Assembly (NCBI GenBank): GCA_963757125.1
Contig: CAVWQP010000009.1
Span: forward strand, 1,240,001-1,304,000
DNA from: CAVVSD01 sp963757125
GTDB lineage: Bacteria > Actinomycetota > Thermoleophilia > Solirubrobacterales > Solirubrobacteraceae
Direction of reading: 5' to 3'
DNA length: 64,000 nucleotides
Shown here one piece after another: positions 51,996 to 59,788 of the stretch; within the stretch, counting starts at the first letter, position 1, and each line of letters starts with the position of its first letter. A model generated the notes under the pieces. The model saw only the letters and a program-made list of their open reading frames with translations, was not told the origin of the DNA and made no database searches. A program made the position numbers and the translations under genes.

Positions 51996-53111
51996 ATGCC
52001 GCGGCGATGGGCGTACGGAAGCATCGGGCTCGTCCTCGCGGTGCTGGCCGTCACGGCGGCACCTGCGCCCGCGACCACGGCGCACGCCGCGACGTCCCAG
52101 CCCGATCGCGTCCTCGTGCTCGTCCGCCGCCGCGGCGGCCTGCCCGCGTCGTGGGAGGGCCGCCTGCGCCGGAGCCGCGCGGTCGACGCCCTCGCCGAGG
52201 TCTCGCGGACCCAGTGGCTGCTGCGCCGGTCGGCGAGGGCCTCCGGCCGCGTCGTCGACGCGCCGCGGCGCGGCTACGCGCTCCCGCTCGACACGTTCGT
52301 CGTCGACCCGCGTGCGTACGCGCGCGTGACGGGCGACGCGGCGTTCGGGAAGCTGCGCGGGGGGCGCGTGCTGCTGTCGGAGGCGTCGGCGCGGCTGCGC
52401 CGACTCGAGACGGGGGACCGCATCACCTTCACCGGCGACCGCACCGTGGTGGTCGCCGGCGTGATCCCGGACGACGTCGCGCGGGGCGCGGAGCTCGTCG
52501 CGAGCACGGCCGACGTCCCACGCGCGCAGCGCCGCGCCACCGCCCTCGTCGTCGCGACGCGCAACCCGAAGGCCGTGGCGGACGTCGTCCCCGACGACCC
52601 GCTGACGCACGTGGGCCGCCTCGACGCACGACCCGACAGCGCGACGACCGCCGGGAGCATCACCCGACCCGTCCAGCTCAAGCGCAACTTCGGCGAGTTC
52701 GCCGTGAAGCTGCCCTACGGTGCGACCTGGATCGACATCGACCCGGGCTGGGTGCGACGCAACATCGTCACCCGCAGCGTGCCGATCCTCGGCGCGGTGA
52801 CCTGTCACCGCGCGATGATCGCCCCGCTGCGCCGCGCGCTCGGCCGGCTGCAGCGCCAGGGCCTGTCGCGCCTCGTTCATCGGGGCGACTACGCGGGCTG
52901 CTTCGCCGCGCGGCGGATCGCCGGCTCGGGCTCCCTGTCGCTGCACGCGTGGGGGCTCGCCGCCGACATCAACGCCAGCGAGAACCCGCAGGGCAGCAAG
53001 CCGCGGCAGGACCGCCGCGTGGTGCGCGCGTTCGAGAGCGTCGGCTTCACCTGGGGCGGTCGCTGGCCGACGGCGCCCGACGGCATGCACTTCGAGTGGC
53101 ACGGCGACTGA
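51996..53111 (+). CDS. Secreted M15-like D-Ala-D-Ala carboxypeptidase
   Basis: A 371-residue exported protein. A signal peptide (IGLVLAVLAVTAAPAPATTAH) is followed by an N-terminal beta-rich domain of about 200 residues with strands such as GDRITFTGDRTVVVAGVI. The C-terminal M15C-type catalytic region has RLVHRGDYAGCFAARRI, SLHAWGLAADINASEN (zinc His and Asp) and MHFEWHG (second His). It would trim peptidoglycan stems or act as an endopeptidase. The N-terminal domain could contact the wall. Confidence 0.83.
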   Translation: MPRRWAYGSIGLVLAVLAVTAAPAPATTAHAATSQPDRVLVLVRRRGGLPASWEGRLRRSRAVDALAEVSRTQWLLRRSARASGRVVDAPRRGYALPLDTFVVDPRAYARVTGDAAFGKLRGGRVLLSEASARLRRLETGDRITFTGDRTVVVAGVIPDDVARGAELVASTADVPRAQRRATALVVATRNPKAVADVVPDDPLTHVGRLDARPDSATTAGSITRPVQLKRNFGEFAVKLPYGATWIDIDPGWVRRNIVTRSVPILGAVTCHRAMIAPLRRALGRLQRQGLSRLVHRGDYAGCFAARRIAGSGSLSLHAWGLAADINASENPQGSKPRQDRRVVRAFESVGFTWGGRWPTAPDGMHFEWHGD

Positions 53112-53112
53112 G

Positions 53113-54552
53113 CTAGGGCAGCAGCATCCCGGCGGCCGCCAGCCGCGCGAGCGCAGCGTCGACCGCCGCCGGGTCGCCGATCGCCTCCACGAGCGCCGCG
53201 CGGTCGCGGCTGCCGTCGAGCAGCGTCACCACCTGACGCACGACGGCGTCGTCGAGCTCGAGATGCGTGTGGCGGACGGTCGTCACCATCGTGCCCTCCG
53301 CCGCCTCGAGGCGTGCGACCGGGCTGACGCGGGGGCGTTCGGGCGGCACCGTGCTGACCATCGGCGGATCGGCGTGCAGCCGCACGAGGTTCGTGGCGTA
53401 GCAGCGCAGGAGGATGTCCCGGATCGCCGGCAGCTCGCGCTCCTCGCCCAGATCGGCGATCGGGAGCGGCGCCGGCCAGCTCTCGCCGATCGCCCGCAGC
53501 GTGCGCACGACGAGTGGGTGGTCGGAGACGACGTGGGCGGTGCCCGGTCCGAGGAACGTGACGCGGCCGCTCGCCTGGTCGGTGGTCGAGCGCAGCGCGC
53601 CGGATACCGCCATCCCGGCGAGGCGCTCCGCCTTCGGCTCGGGATCGGGCCGCCGGTCGGCGCGGCACAGCAGCGTCTGGCGGAACCTGCGCTCCTTGAG
53701 GACGTCGAGCAGCCCGTCGCGGCGGACCGGATCGGCGATCTCCTGCAGCACCGGCTGCAACGACGGCGGCAGGACGTCGATCTGCATCTCGGAGAACTGC
53801 GCCTCCGAGAGGTACGCCAGTCCGTGCGCCCTCGCGCTCGCGACGAACTCGTGCAGGAAGTACGGCTGGTTGTCGTCGGCGAGCACGTCGTGGAAGAGGA
53901 ACGCGTCGTCGCGATCGATCACCTCCCGCGCGGCGCGGCCGAGGGTGGGGACGAGCTCGTCGTCGGCCTCGCCCGCCTCCACGAGCAGCGCGAGGAAGCG
54001 CCGCGCGGCGGCGACCCGCTCGCGTGGCTCCTCGACCCCGCCGAGACCGGCGCCGAGCACCCCGCGCAGCATCTGGCGCAGGTGACCGCCGGGCAGCGCG
54101 TTGTAGCTGACGTAGGCGACGCCGTCGGGTGACAGCACGCGGGCGCACAGCGCGAGCAGCGCCTCGCGGATCGGCTCGGGCACCCAGGAGTAGACGCCGT
54201 GCGCGATGACGTAGTCGAACGGCTCCACGGGCGGCTCGTACTCCTCGATGCCGACCGGGTGGAAGGACACGTTGCCCAGGCCCAGCCGCTCGGTGAGCTC
54301 GCGCGCACGCGCGATCGGGACGGCCGCGTTGTCGATCCCGACGAACGTCGCGCCGGGCAGCGCGGCCGCCATCGGCAGCAGGTTGCCCCCGACGCCGCAG
54401 CCGAGCTCGAGCACCCGGCAGTGCGCGGGCGGCGTGGGGGACAGCCCGAACAGCGTCGCGAGCGTCGCCAGCCGATCCGGGTGGGTCTGCACGAACGGCC
54501 GGGGCGGATACTCCAGGACGTCGTAGCTCGACGCGTCGCCGCCGGTCGTCAC
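53113..54552 (-). CDS. SAM-dependent methyltransferase with regulatory C-terminal domain
   Basis: A 479-residue protein. The methyltransferase domain has CRVLELGCGVGGNLLPMAAA (motif I), FVGIDNAAV (motif II), FDYVIAHGVYSWVPEPIRE (motif IV) and YVSYNALPGGHLRQML. After a middle linker the C-terminal ~200 residues (FLGPGTAHVVSDHPLV onward, PAVDAALARLAAAGMLLP) resemble the regulatory domain found with class I methyltransferases of this type. The acceptor is unknown. TACCAT stands 6 nt upstream of the GTG, although the upstream SRPBCC gene is only 17 bp away. Confidence 0.85.
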   Translation of the reverse strand: MTTGGDASSYDVLEYPPRPFVQTHPDRLATLATLFGLSPTPPAHCRVLELGCGVGGNLLPMAAALPGATFVGIDNAAVPIARARELTERLGLGNVSFHPVGIEEYEPPVEPFDYVIAHGVYSWVPEPIREALLALCARVLSPDGVAYVSYNALPGGHLRQMLRGVLGAGLGGVEEPRERVAAARRFLALLVEAGEADDELVPTLGRAAREVIDRDDAFLFHDVLADDNQPYFLHEFVASARAHGLAYLSEAQFSEMQIDVLPPSLQPVLQEIADPVRRDGLLDVLKERRFRQTLLCRADRRPDPEPKAERLAGMAVSGALRSTTDQASGRVTFLGPGTAHVVSDHPLVVRTLRAIGESWPAPLPIADLGEERELPAIRDILLRCYATNLVRLHADPPMVSTVPPERPRVSPVARLEAAEGTMVTTVRHTHLELDDAVVRQVVTLLDGSRDRAALVEAIGDPAAVDAALARLAAAGMLLP

Positions 54553-54558
54553 GCCGCG

Positions 54559-54564
54559 ATGGTA
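54559..54564 (-). promoter_or_regulatory. -10-like box TACCAT of the methyltransferase gene
   Basis: On the minus strand TACCAT lies 6 nt before the GTG at 54552. The methyltransferase may thus have its own start of transcription inside the ArsR operon. Confidence 0.4.
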
Positions 54565-54569
54565 GAGGG

Positions 54570-55007
54570 CTACTCCGCCTCCAAGAACGTCGCCAGGTTG
54601 GCGAAGACCTTGCTCCAGCCGTCCTCGTGGCCGCGGACCGCCTCCTCGTCCCACAGCCCGCTGTGGACGAAGCGGACCGTGGTGACGCCGTCGGTCTCCT
54701 CGAAGTCGATCTCGATGAGCGTCCGCCGCGTCTCGTCGTCCCAGAGCCAGGTGAACGCCAGCCGGGTCGGCCGGTCGATCTCGGTGTAGAGCCCACCGCC
54801 GCCGTACTCGGCCTCCGTCTCCGGGTCGCGCATGACGACGCGCACCGCGCCGCCCACGCGCAGGTCGACCTCGGCCTCGCTCGTCACGTAGCTGCGCTCG
54901 GTGTGCCACCAGCGGCGGATGACCTCCTCGCTGGTCCACGCGTCGAACACCCTCTCGGCGGGCGCCCGGTAGGTGCGCTCGATGCGCAGGGTCCCCTCGC
55001 CGATCAT
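54570..55007 (-). CDS. SRPBCC/AHSA1-family protein
   Basis: A 145-residue AHSA1-like protein of the SRPBCC (START/Bet v1) fold. The N-terminal strand RTYRAPAERVFDAWTSEEV is the family signature, followed by RRWWHTERSY, GGAVRVVMRDPETEAEYGG and LWDDETRRTLIEIDFEET, and a C-terminal helix WSKVFANLATFLEAE. These proteins bind hydrophobic ligands; the best-known pairing is with ArsR regulators, as here. Its ATG overlaps the stop of the small gene upstream by 4 nt. Confidence 0.88.
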   Translation of the reverse strand: MIGEGTLRIERTYRAPAERVFDAWTSEEVIRRWWHTERSYVTSEAEVDLRVGGAVRVVMRDPETEAEYGGGGLYTEIDRPTRLAFTWLWDDETRRTLIEIDFEETDGVTTVRFVHSGLWDEEAVRGHEDGWSKVFANLATFLEAE

Positions 55008-55138
55008 CGCTCCGGCTCCCGGCGGCGCCGGACGCGCAGCGCTCCGCGGGCGCGCACGAGGAGCACCCCGCCGGCGGCGCACACCGTCGGCAGGAGCTCC
55101 TCCACCGGCACGCCGCCGATGTGCGCGATCACGGTCAC
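55004..55138 (-). CDS. Small protein (44 aa) overlapping two genes
   Basis: The minus strand holds a GTG start at 55138, overlapping the stop of the DUF899 gene by 4 nt, and a TGA at 55004-55006 that overlaps the SRPBCC ATG by 4 nt. The product VTVIAHIGGVPVEELLPTVC is followed by VLLVRARGALRVRRRREP. It has one short hydrophobic stretch and a basic C-terminus, so it may sit at a membrane face. The exact fit between two GTGA/ATGA junctions argues that it is real. Confidence 0.7.
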   Translation of the reverse strand: MTVIAHIGGVPVEELLPTVCAAGGVLLVRARGALRVRRRREPER

Positions 55139-55866
55139 GTGCTGGTCGCCCCGCGCTGGGAGGCCGTCTCGTCCGACAGGGCGTGCGCGAAGTCGGTCGC
55201 CTGGTCGTACTCGTCGTGGAGGTTCCACCACACGTACGCCTGCGTCTGCGGGTAGCCCTCCGGCGAGTCCTCCCAGATCTCCTGGCGCCCGAGCGCGGTC
55301 ATGTCGAGGTACGCCCAGGGGGTGCCGAGGGCCTCGTCGCCGCGGCTGTCGATGAAGTAGGTCCGGAAGACCTGGCCGTCGTCGTCGCGGATGAAGGCGT
55401 TGGTGCCGTGCCACTCGTCGACGCCGAAGTCTCGGTCGAAGTCGTCGGTGAGCGTGTACCACGGGACCTTCCAGCCCATCCGGGCCTTCCAGCGCTCGAT
55501 GTCGGGCTGCGGGGCGCGCGAGACGTACGCGAGCGTCGTGTCGCGCGCGTTGAGGTGGGCGAGGTTGCCGACCTGGTCGGCCATGAAGGAGCAGCCTCGG
55601 CAGCCGCTCTCGGGCCAGCCACCCACGCCGGGCTCGAAGAAGAACCGGTAGATGATCAGCTGACGGCGACCCTCGAACATGTCGATCAGGCGCGCCGGGC
55701 CGTCCGGGCCCTCGAACACGTAGTCCTTGTCCACGGCCATCCGCGGCATCCGGCGGCGGTCGGCGGCGAGTGCGTCGCGTGCGCGGGTCAGCTCCTTCTC
55801 CTTCACGAGCATCGCCTCGCGTGCTTCGTTCCACTCCTGCGGCGTCACGGTCGGTGGGGTCTTCAT
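55135..55866 (-). CDS. DUF899-family thioredoxin-like protein
   Basis: A 243-residue protein of the DUF899 thioredoxin-like family. After a helical start (WNEAREAMLVKEKELTRARD) come YVFEGPDGPARLIDMFEGRR, LIIYRFFFEPGVGGWPESGC, RGCSFMADQVGNLAHLN, YVSRAPQPDIERWKARMGW and DFGVDEWHGTNAFIRDD. The pair CRGC could act as a redox site (CxxC). It follows ArsR with an ATGA overlap. The role may be to detect or detoxify a compound sensed by ArsR; not shown. Confidence 0.87.
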   Translation of the reverse strand: MKTPPTVTPQEWNEAREAMLVKEKELTRARDALAADRRRMPRMAVDKDYVFEGPDGPARLIDMFEGRRQLIIYRFFFEPGVGGWPESGCRGCSFMADQVGNLAHLNARDTTLAYVSRAPQPDIERWKARMGWKVPWYTLTDDFDRDFGVDEWHGTNAFIRDDDGQVFRTYFIDSRGDEALGTPWAYLDMTALGRQEIWEDSPEGYPQTQAYVWWNLHDEYDQATDFAHALSDETASQRGATST

Positions 55867-56177
55867 CGTGGTACGTCCTCCTTCAGGTACTCGTCGACGA
55901 CGTCGAACATGCGCTCCCAGACGGCGCGCTGACGATCCATCCAGTCGGCTGCCTCGCTGAGCACGTCGGGCTCGATGGAGAGCCGATGCGTCCGCCCCTC
56001 GACCACGCGGGTCAGCACGCCGGTCTCCTCGAGCACCTTCAGGTGCTTGGAGATCGCCGGCTTCGACACCCCGAAGCCCGCGGTGGCGTCGCCGACGGTC
56101 GCCGGTCCTGCGGCGAGGCGCTCGACGATGCCGCGGCGGATGGGGTGCGACAGGGCTCGGAACGGATCGTTAACCAC
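55863..56177 (-). CDS. ArsR-family transcriptional regulator
   Basis: A 104-residue winged-helix regulator: FRALSHPIRRGIVERLAAGP (first helices), FGVSKPAISKHLKVLEETGV (recognition helix and wing), RVVEGRTHRLSIEP, then DWMDRQRAVWERMFDVVDEY (dimer helix). There are no Cys pairs in the recognition helix, so it is not a metal sensor of the ArsR type proper; members next to SRPBCC proteins are typical of this group. It heads the operon with DUF899 and SRPBCC. TACGGT is 7 nt before the GTG. Confidence 0.88.
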   Translation of the reverse strand: MVNDPFRALSHPIRRGIVERLAAGPATVGDATAGFGVSKPAISKHLKVLEETGVLTRVVEGRTHRLSIEPDVLSEAADWMDRQRAVWERMFDVVDEYLKEDVPR

Positions 56178-56190
56178 AAGGTGAACCGTA
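56170..56190 (-). promoter_or_regulatory. Promoter and putative operator overlapping the ArsR start
   Basis: The minus strand has TACGGT (56185-56190) then an imperfect inverted repeat GTTCAC CTTGTG GTTAAC that spans the GTG at 56177. A dimeric ArsR could bind here and block its own start, giving autorepression. Confidence 0.45.
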
Positions 56191-56209
56191 GCACCGGGGT
56201 GCAACGGCC

Positions 56210-57148
56210 TCAGGGCGCGGGGACGACGCGCGCGCCGGCTGCGGCGGGGGCGGTCCAGGTCGTCTGGAGGTCGCTGAGCGGGATCGGGACGGCGTCGACG
56301 GTGAACGTGCCGGCGGTGAGCTCGGCGGCGAGAGCCGGGAGCTCGGCGACGATCGCGGCGGTGGGCACCGAGCCCTGGCCGCTGCCCATGACGCGGAGGT
56401 TCGCGGCGCGCAGGGCTGCGGAGGGGAGCGCGAGGTCCGGCCCGGCGACCGCGCCGATCTGGATCCAGTCGAGCGGGCGGCTGCGGTCCTTCCGGTGGGT
56501 GACGATCGCGCGGATCGCCCGCTCGGCGGGCGGGCCCCAGAGGTAGTCGACGACGATGTCGACGTCCCCGGCGGCCGCGCCCAGGGCGTCGTCGTCGCCC
56601 AGCGCGACGGTGGCGTCGGCGCCCGCCAGCGCGGCGAGGCGTCCGGCGTTGCGCCCGGCGGCGATCACGTGTGCGGCGCCCAGGTGCCGTGCGATCTCGA
56701 TCGCCATGCGGCCGGCGTTGCCGGTCGCGCCGAGGACGAGCACCGACCGGCCGGGCGGCATCGCGATCCGCGAGCGCAGCGCGATCCAGGACGACATGCC
56801 CGGGTTCATCGCGGCCGCGATCGTCGCGGGGTCGCTGTCCGCCGGGAGGGCGACGCAGCGGCGGCGGTCGACGACGGCCTGCTCGGCCATCGATCCGCGC
56901 GCGGTGTCCAGGAGGACGAAGTAGACGAGGTCGCCGTCGGGCGTGCGCCCGACGCCGTCGATGCCGGGGATGAGCGGCAGCTCGTCGCCGCTCGTGTAGT
57001 GCGAGCCGTCGGCGCCCGAGCGCACGCGGGGGTGCAGACCCGTGGCGAGCACGTCGACGACGACCTCGTCCGGTCCGTGCGCCTCGGGTGCCTCGACGCT
57101 CTCGTAGCGGGGCGGACGGTCGAAGGAGTGGACGACGGCAGCGTGCAT
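56210..57148 (-). CDS. Zinc-type alcohol dehydrogenase-like / quinone oxidoreductase family protein
   Basis: A 312-residue MDR-family protein: VHSFDRPPRYESVEAPEAHG, VDVLATGLHPRVRSGADGSH, GIDGVGRTPDGDLVYFV, MNPGMSSWIALRSRIAMP and SVLVLGATGNAGRMAIEIAR (NADPH-binding loop). Zinc-binding Cys are absent, so it is the quinone-oxidoreductase-like type. The C-terminal segment IPLSDLQTTWTAP is also typical. The substrate is unknown. It is divergent from a TetR remnant and shares the operator at 57167. Confidence 0.87.
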   Translation of the reverse strand: MHAAVVHSFDRPPRYESVEAPEAHGPDEVVVDVLATGLHPRVRSGADGSHYTSGDELPLIPGIDGVGRTPDGDLVYFVLLDTARGSMAEQAVVDRRRCVALPADSDPATIAAAMNPGMSSWIALRSRIAMPPGRSVLVLGATGNAGRMAIEIARHLGAAHVIAAGRNAGRLAALAGADATVALGDDDALGAAAGDVDIVVDYLWGPPAERAIRAIVTHRKDRSRPLDWIQIGAVAGPDLALPSAALRAANLRVMGSGQGSVPTAAIVAELPALAAELTAGTFTVDAVPIPLSDLQTTWTAPAAAGARVVPAP

Positions 57149-57166
57149 CAGGGGCCTCGCAGGGTA

Positions 57167-57181
57167 GTTCGTGACACGAAC
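57167..57181. promoter_or_regulatory. Palindromic operator (GTTCGTGACACGAAC)
   Basis: Two perfect 7-bp half-sites (GTTCGTG/CACGAAC) with a single central base. It lies 18 bp upstream of the oxidoreductase ATG and overlaps the remaining TetR frame. A TetR-type operator is the best reading. Confidence 0.7.
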
Positions 57182-57602
57182 CAATGTAGTACTCCGGGCC
57201 TATCTGCAGGGCCGCAGCGAGGGGTGGCAGGCGACCGTCGCCGAGGTCCTGCCCGTCCGTTGGGACACCTCCGTGGACCGCATCGTGGGGATCTTCGAGC
57301 TGCTGACCGAGTGGTTCGCCGCCCCCGGCTACCACGGCTGCCCGTTCATCAACGCGAGCGCCGAGGCCGGATCCGCGAGCGCGGTCGAGGAGGTCCGCGA
57401 CCGGCACCGCGCCTGGGTGCGCGAGCTGTTCGCAGGTCTGCTCCGCGAGGCGGGGGTGCGCGATCCCGACGCGCTGTCCGCGCAGCTCGTCCTGCTCTAC
57501 GACGGCTCGATGGTCGGCGCGCAGCTCGACCGCAGCGCTGCGCCGGGCGAAGCGGCGCAGGCCGCCGCGGCCGCACTCGTCGACGGGGCGATCTCGCGTT
57601 AG
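57171..57602 (+). pseudogene. TetR-family regulator lacking its DNA-binding domain
   Basis: The frame encodes only the ligand-binding part of an LmrA/YxaF-like TetR protein: LRAYLQGRSEGWQATVAEV, RIVGIFELLTEWFAAPGYH, GCPFINASAEAG and LLYDGSMVGAQLDRSAAPGE. TetR proteins start with a helix-turn-helix of about 50 residues; none is present. The frame begins inside the palindromic operator, so a deletion has removed the start, promoter-proximal part and HTH. Its neighbour, the oxidoreductase, is the likely former target. The 3' end carries a duplication (see findings). Confidence 0.75.
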
Positions 57603-57627
57603 CCGGTCGGCCGCAGCTCGTCCTGCT

Positions 57628-58077
57628 CTACGACCGGGCGATCTCGCGTGGGCCGGTCGGCTGGGCCTCGCCGGCGCGAGCGCGGTCGATCGGGCCGCCG
57701 AGCACGGTCACCTCGGGGATCGGCCCGAGCGCCCAGTCGGGCGGGTCGACGCCCTGGCGCTCGGCCGCCATCCGGGCGAAGTGGCGCTCGAATCCCGCCG
57801 GGGTGAACACGATCAGGTAGCGCGCGGGTTCCTCCGCCAGGTTCGTGAACGTGTGCGGGAACCCCCGCGGCGCGAACGCGAGCTCTCCCGTCTCGACCCG
57901 GAAGAGATCCTCGCCGAGCTGCACGGTCAGCTGTCCTTCGAGGACGTAGAACGTCTCGTCGAAGTCGTGCCTGTGCAGCGGCGGTCCCGTGAAGCCGACC
58001 GGGACCGTGTGCCGGATCATCCCGATCTCGGCGTTCGTCTGCTCGCTCCGCAGGACGACGTCGGGTACGCCTTGCAT
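57628..58077 (-). CDS. Cupin-domain protein
   Basis: A 149-residue cupin. The two motifs are LHRHDFDETFYVLEGQLTVQ (H-x-H-Fx4-E) and GELAFAPRGFPHTFTNLAEE (G-PxGxxH), so the metal site is complete. Relatives include dioxygenases and isomerases acting on small organic acids, but the substrate is not evident. The last ~10 codons lie in a duplicated segment of TetR origin, so the native C-terminus and stop may have been replaced. Confidence 0.85.
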   Translation of the reverse strand: MQGVPDVVLRSEQTNAEIGMIRHTVPVGFTGPPLHRHDFDETFYVLEGQLTVQLGEDLFRVETGELAFAPRGFPHTFTNLAEEPARYLIVFTPAGFERHFARMAAERQGVDPPDWALGPIPEVTVLGGPIDRARAGEAQPTGPREIARS

Positions 58078-58131
58078 GTCCGCCTCCTCGGGTTGCCTCG
58101 TCCGAGGATCCCGCGGGGTGCAAGGCCGGCG

Positions 58132-59559
58132 CTAGGGGCTGATCCGGCAGGACGCGTCGAGGCAGACGGGCGTCTGCGTGACGCTCGGCCCGCCGCTCCT
58201 CGCGGGAGCCGGGGCGGGCGTCGGCGCGACCGGGGTTCCCGTGTTCGCGGCCGCGGGCGCAGCGGCGGCGGGCGTGGGTGCCGCGACGGCCGGGGCCGGG
58301 GCGGACGCTGCCGGAGCCTGGGCGGCCGGAGCCGGCGTTGCCGCGGCCGGCGCCTGCTGCTGGACGGGCGCCGCCACGGGCGCCGGCGTCTCACGCGAGG
58401 TCGTCCGACGCACGTTGCGCACCGGTGCCGAGCGCCGCGGCGCTGCGTTGGCCGTGGCAGGCGTGACGGGTGCGGCGCTCGCGACCGGCGTCGCGAGGCT
58501 GGTCGAAGGCGCGGAGCCGCCGCCGCCCGAGGTGCGCTTCGCAGCGACGCGGTGCGTCAGGACGATGTTCGGCGCCGCGGCGAGGCTGATCGGGGCGGCC
58601 GAGCCGCCGGTGGCGGCCGCAGCCGTCGTCGCGGAGCCCGCCGAACCCGACGCGGACTCCTCGCTGTCGCGGCCCTGCGTGACGACGAGCGCGCCGGTGC
58701 CCACGACGATGGTGACGGCCGCAACGGCGGCCTTGCCGGCGAGGGGGCTGACGGCGTCGGCGCCACCGGCCAGGAGCCGTGCGATCACCCCGGGCACGGG
58801 GATGACGCCCGCGATCCGCGCCAGGCGCGGGGCCGGGATGAGGTCGTCGGCGCCCTCGAGTCGCGCGACGCGCTCGCAGGTGACGCAGCGGCCGAGGTGC
58901 CGTGAGATCCGGTGGCGCTCCACGTGCGAGAGCTGCCGGCCGGTCAGGAGCTGGGACTGCACGATCCGGCAGCGGCGGCCGCTGTCGAGCTCCGCGTACT
59001 CCTTCGCCATCTTGCGGCGGGCGCGGAACAGCGCGGCCTCGATCGTCGACTCAGGCTTGCCGAGCTGCTCGGCGATCTGCTTGTACGTCAGCCCGCCGAA
59101 CTCGCGCAGGCTCAGGATCACGCGCTGCTCCTCCGACAGCTCGTCGAAGGCGCCGAGCAGGCGGCCGAGGTTGTGCTTGCCCTCGAGGGCGCTCTCCACA
59201 CCGCCGACGGCGGGCGCCGCGGCGACGATGTCGTCGTTCGTGATCTCCGGCAGCCGCATGTCGCGGCGCGCGCGGTCGCGGGCGACGTTGCGGGCGATGG
59301 TGGCCAGCCACGGGGCGGCGTGCTCGATGGACTTCCCGGGCCCGGACAGCGCGCGGTACGCGCTCGTCCACGCCTCCTGGGCGATGTCCTCGGCGCGCTC
59401 GCGCGAGGACGCGCGGGCGACCGCCATCACGAGCGGGTTGTGTCGCTCGTAGAGCTCCGCGAAGGCTTCCTGGTTGCCTCGGCGGATCAAGCCCGTGAGT
59501 TGTGCATCAGATGCCCGCCCGAGCGCACCGGCACGGGGGAGATCAACCGCAGACGACAC
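58132..59559 (-). CDS. ECF-type sigma factor with fused zinc-finger, membrane and Ala/Pro-rich tail
   Basis: Region 2 reads QEAFAELYERHNPLVMAVAR and REDIAQEAWTSAYRALS-like sequence, and region 4 has LSEEQRVILSLREFGGLTYK with the HTH QIAEQLGKPESTIEAALFR. After these, the protein has HLGRCVTCERVARLEGADDL (HxxxCxxC, as in anti-sigma zinc domains), then a transmembrane helix (GKAAVAAVTIVVGTGALVVT, residues ~250-275). The rest is Ala/Pro/Thr-rich and exported (to a C-terminal CLDASCRISP). The sigma and anti-sigma-like parts are fused in one chain, which would make it self-inhibited or membrane-tethered. Start GTG 59559 follows GAAGAAGGG. Confidence 0.82.
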   Translation of the reverse strand: MSSAVDLPRAGALGRASDAQLTGLIRRGNQEAFAELYERHNPLVMAVARASSRERAEDIAQEAWTSAYRALSGPGKSIEHAAPWLATIARNVARDRARRDMRLPEITNDDIVAAAPAVGGVESALEGKHNLGRLLGAFDELSEEQRVILSLREFGGLTYKQIAEQLGKPESTIEAALFRARRKMAKEYAELDSGRRCRIVQSQLLTGRQLSHVERHRISRHLGRCVTCERVARLEGADDLIPAPRLARIAGVIPVPGVIARLLAGGADAVSPLAGKAAVAAVTIVVGTGALVVTQGRDSEESASGSAGSATTAAAATGGSAAPISLAAAPNIVLTHRVAAKRTSGGGGSAPSTSLATPVASAAPVTPATANAAPRRSAPVRNVRRTTSRETPAPVAAPVQQQAPAAATPAPAAQAPAASAPAPAVAAPTPAAAAPAAANTGTPVAPTPAPAPARSGGPSVTQTPVCLDASCRISP

Positions 59560-59788
59560 CGAACGACCCTTCTTCCGTGGAGGGCGGAACCTCTGCCCGT
59601 CCAACGTATCGGTCGCGCCTGCCCGCCACACCGTCCGTGACGGTGGGCAGGAAATCAGACTTGCGGTGTTTCGACCAACTTCCAGGTCGAAAGCCGTGCG
59701 GATCCTGATCGGCCTGATGCGGGTCTGTTCGCCGCCGGACCGTCCGGAGGGGTGGGGCCGCGCCGGCGGGCGCGGCCCCTCGTCCCCT

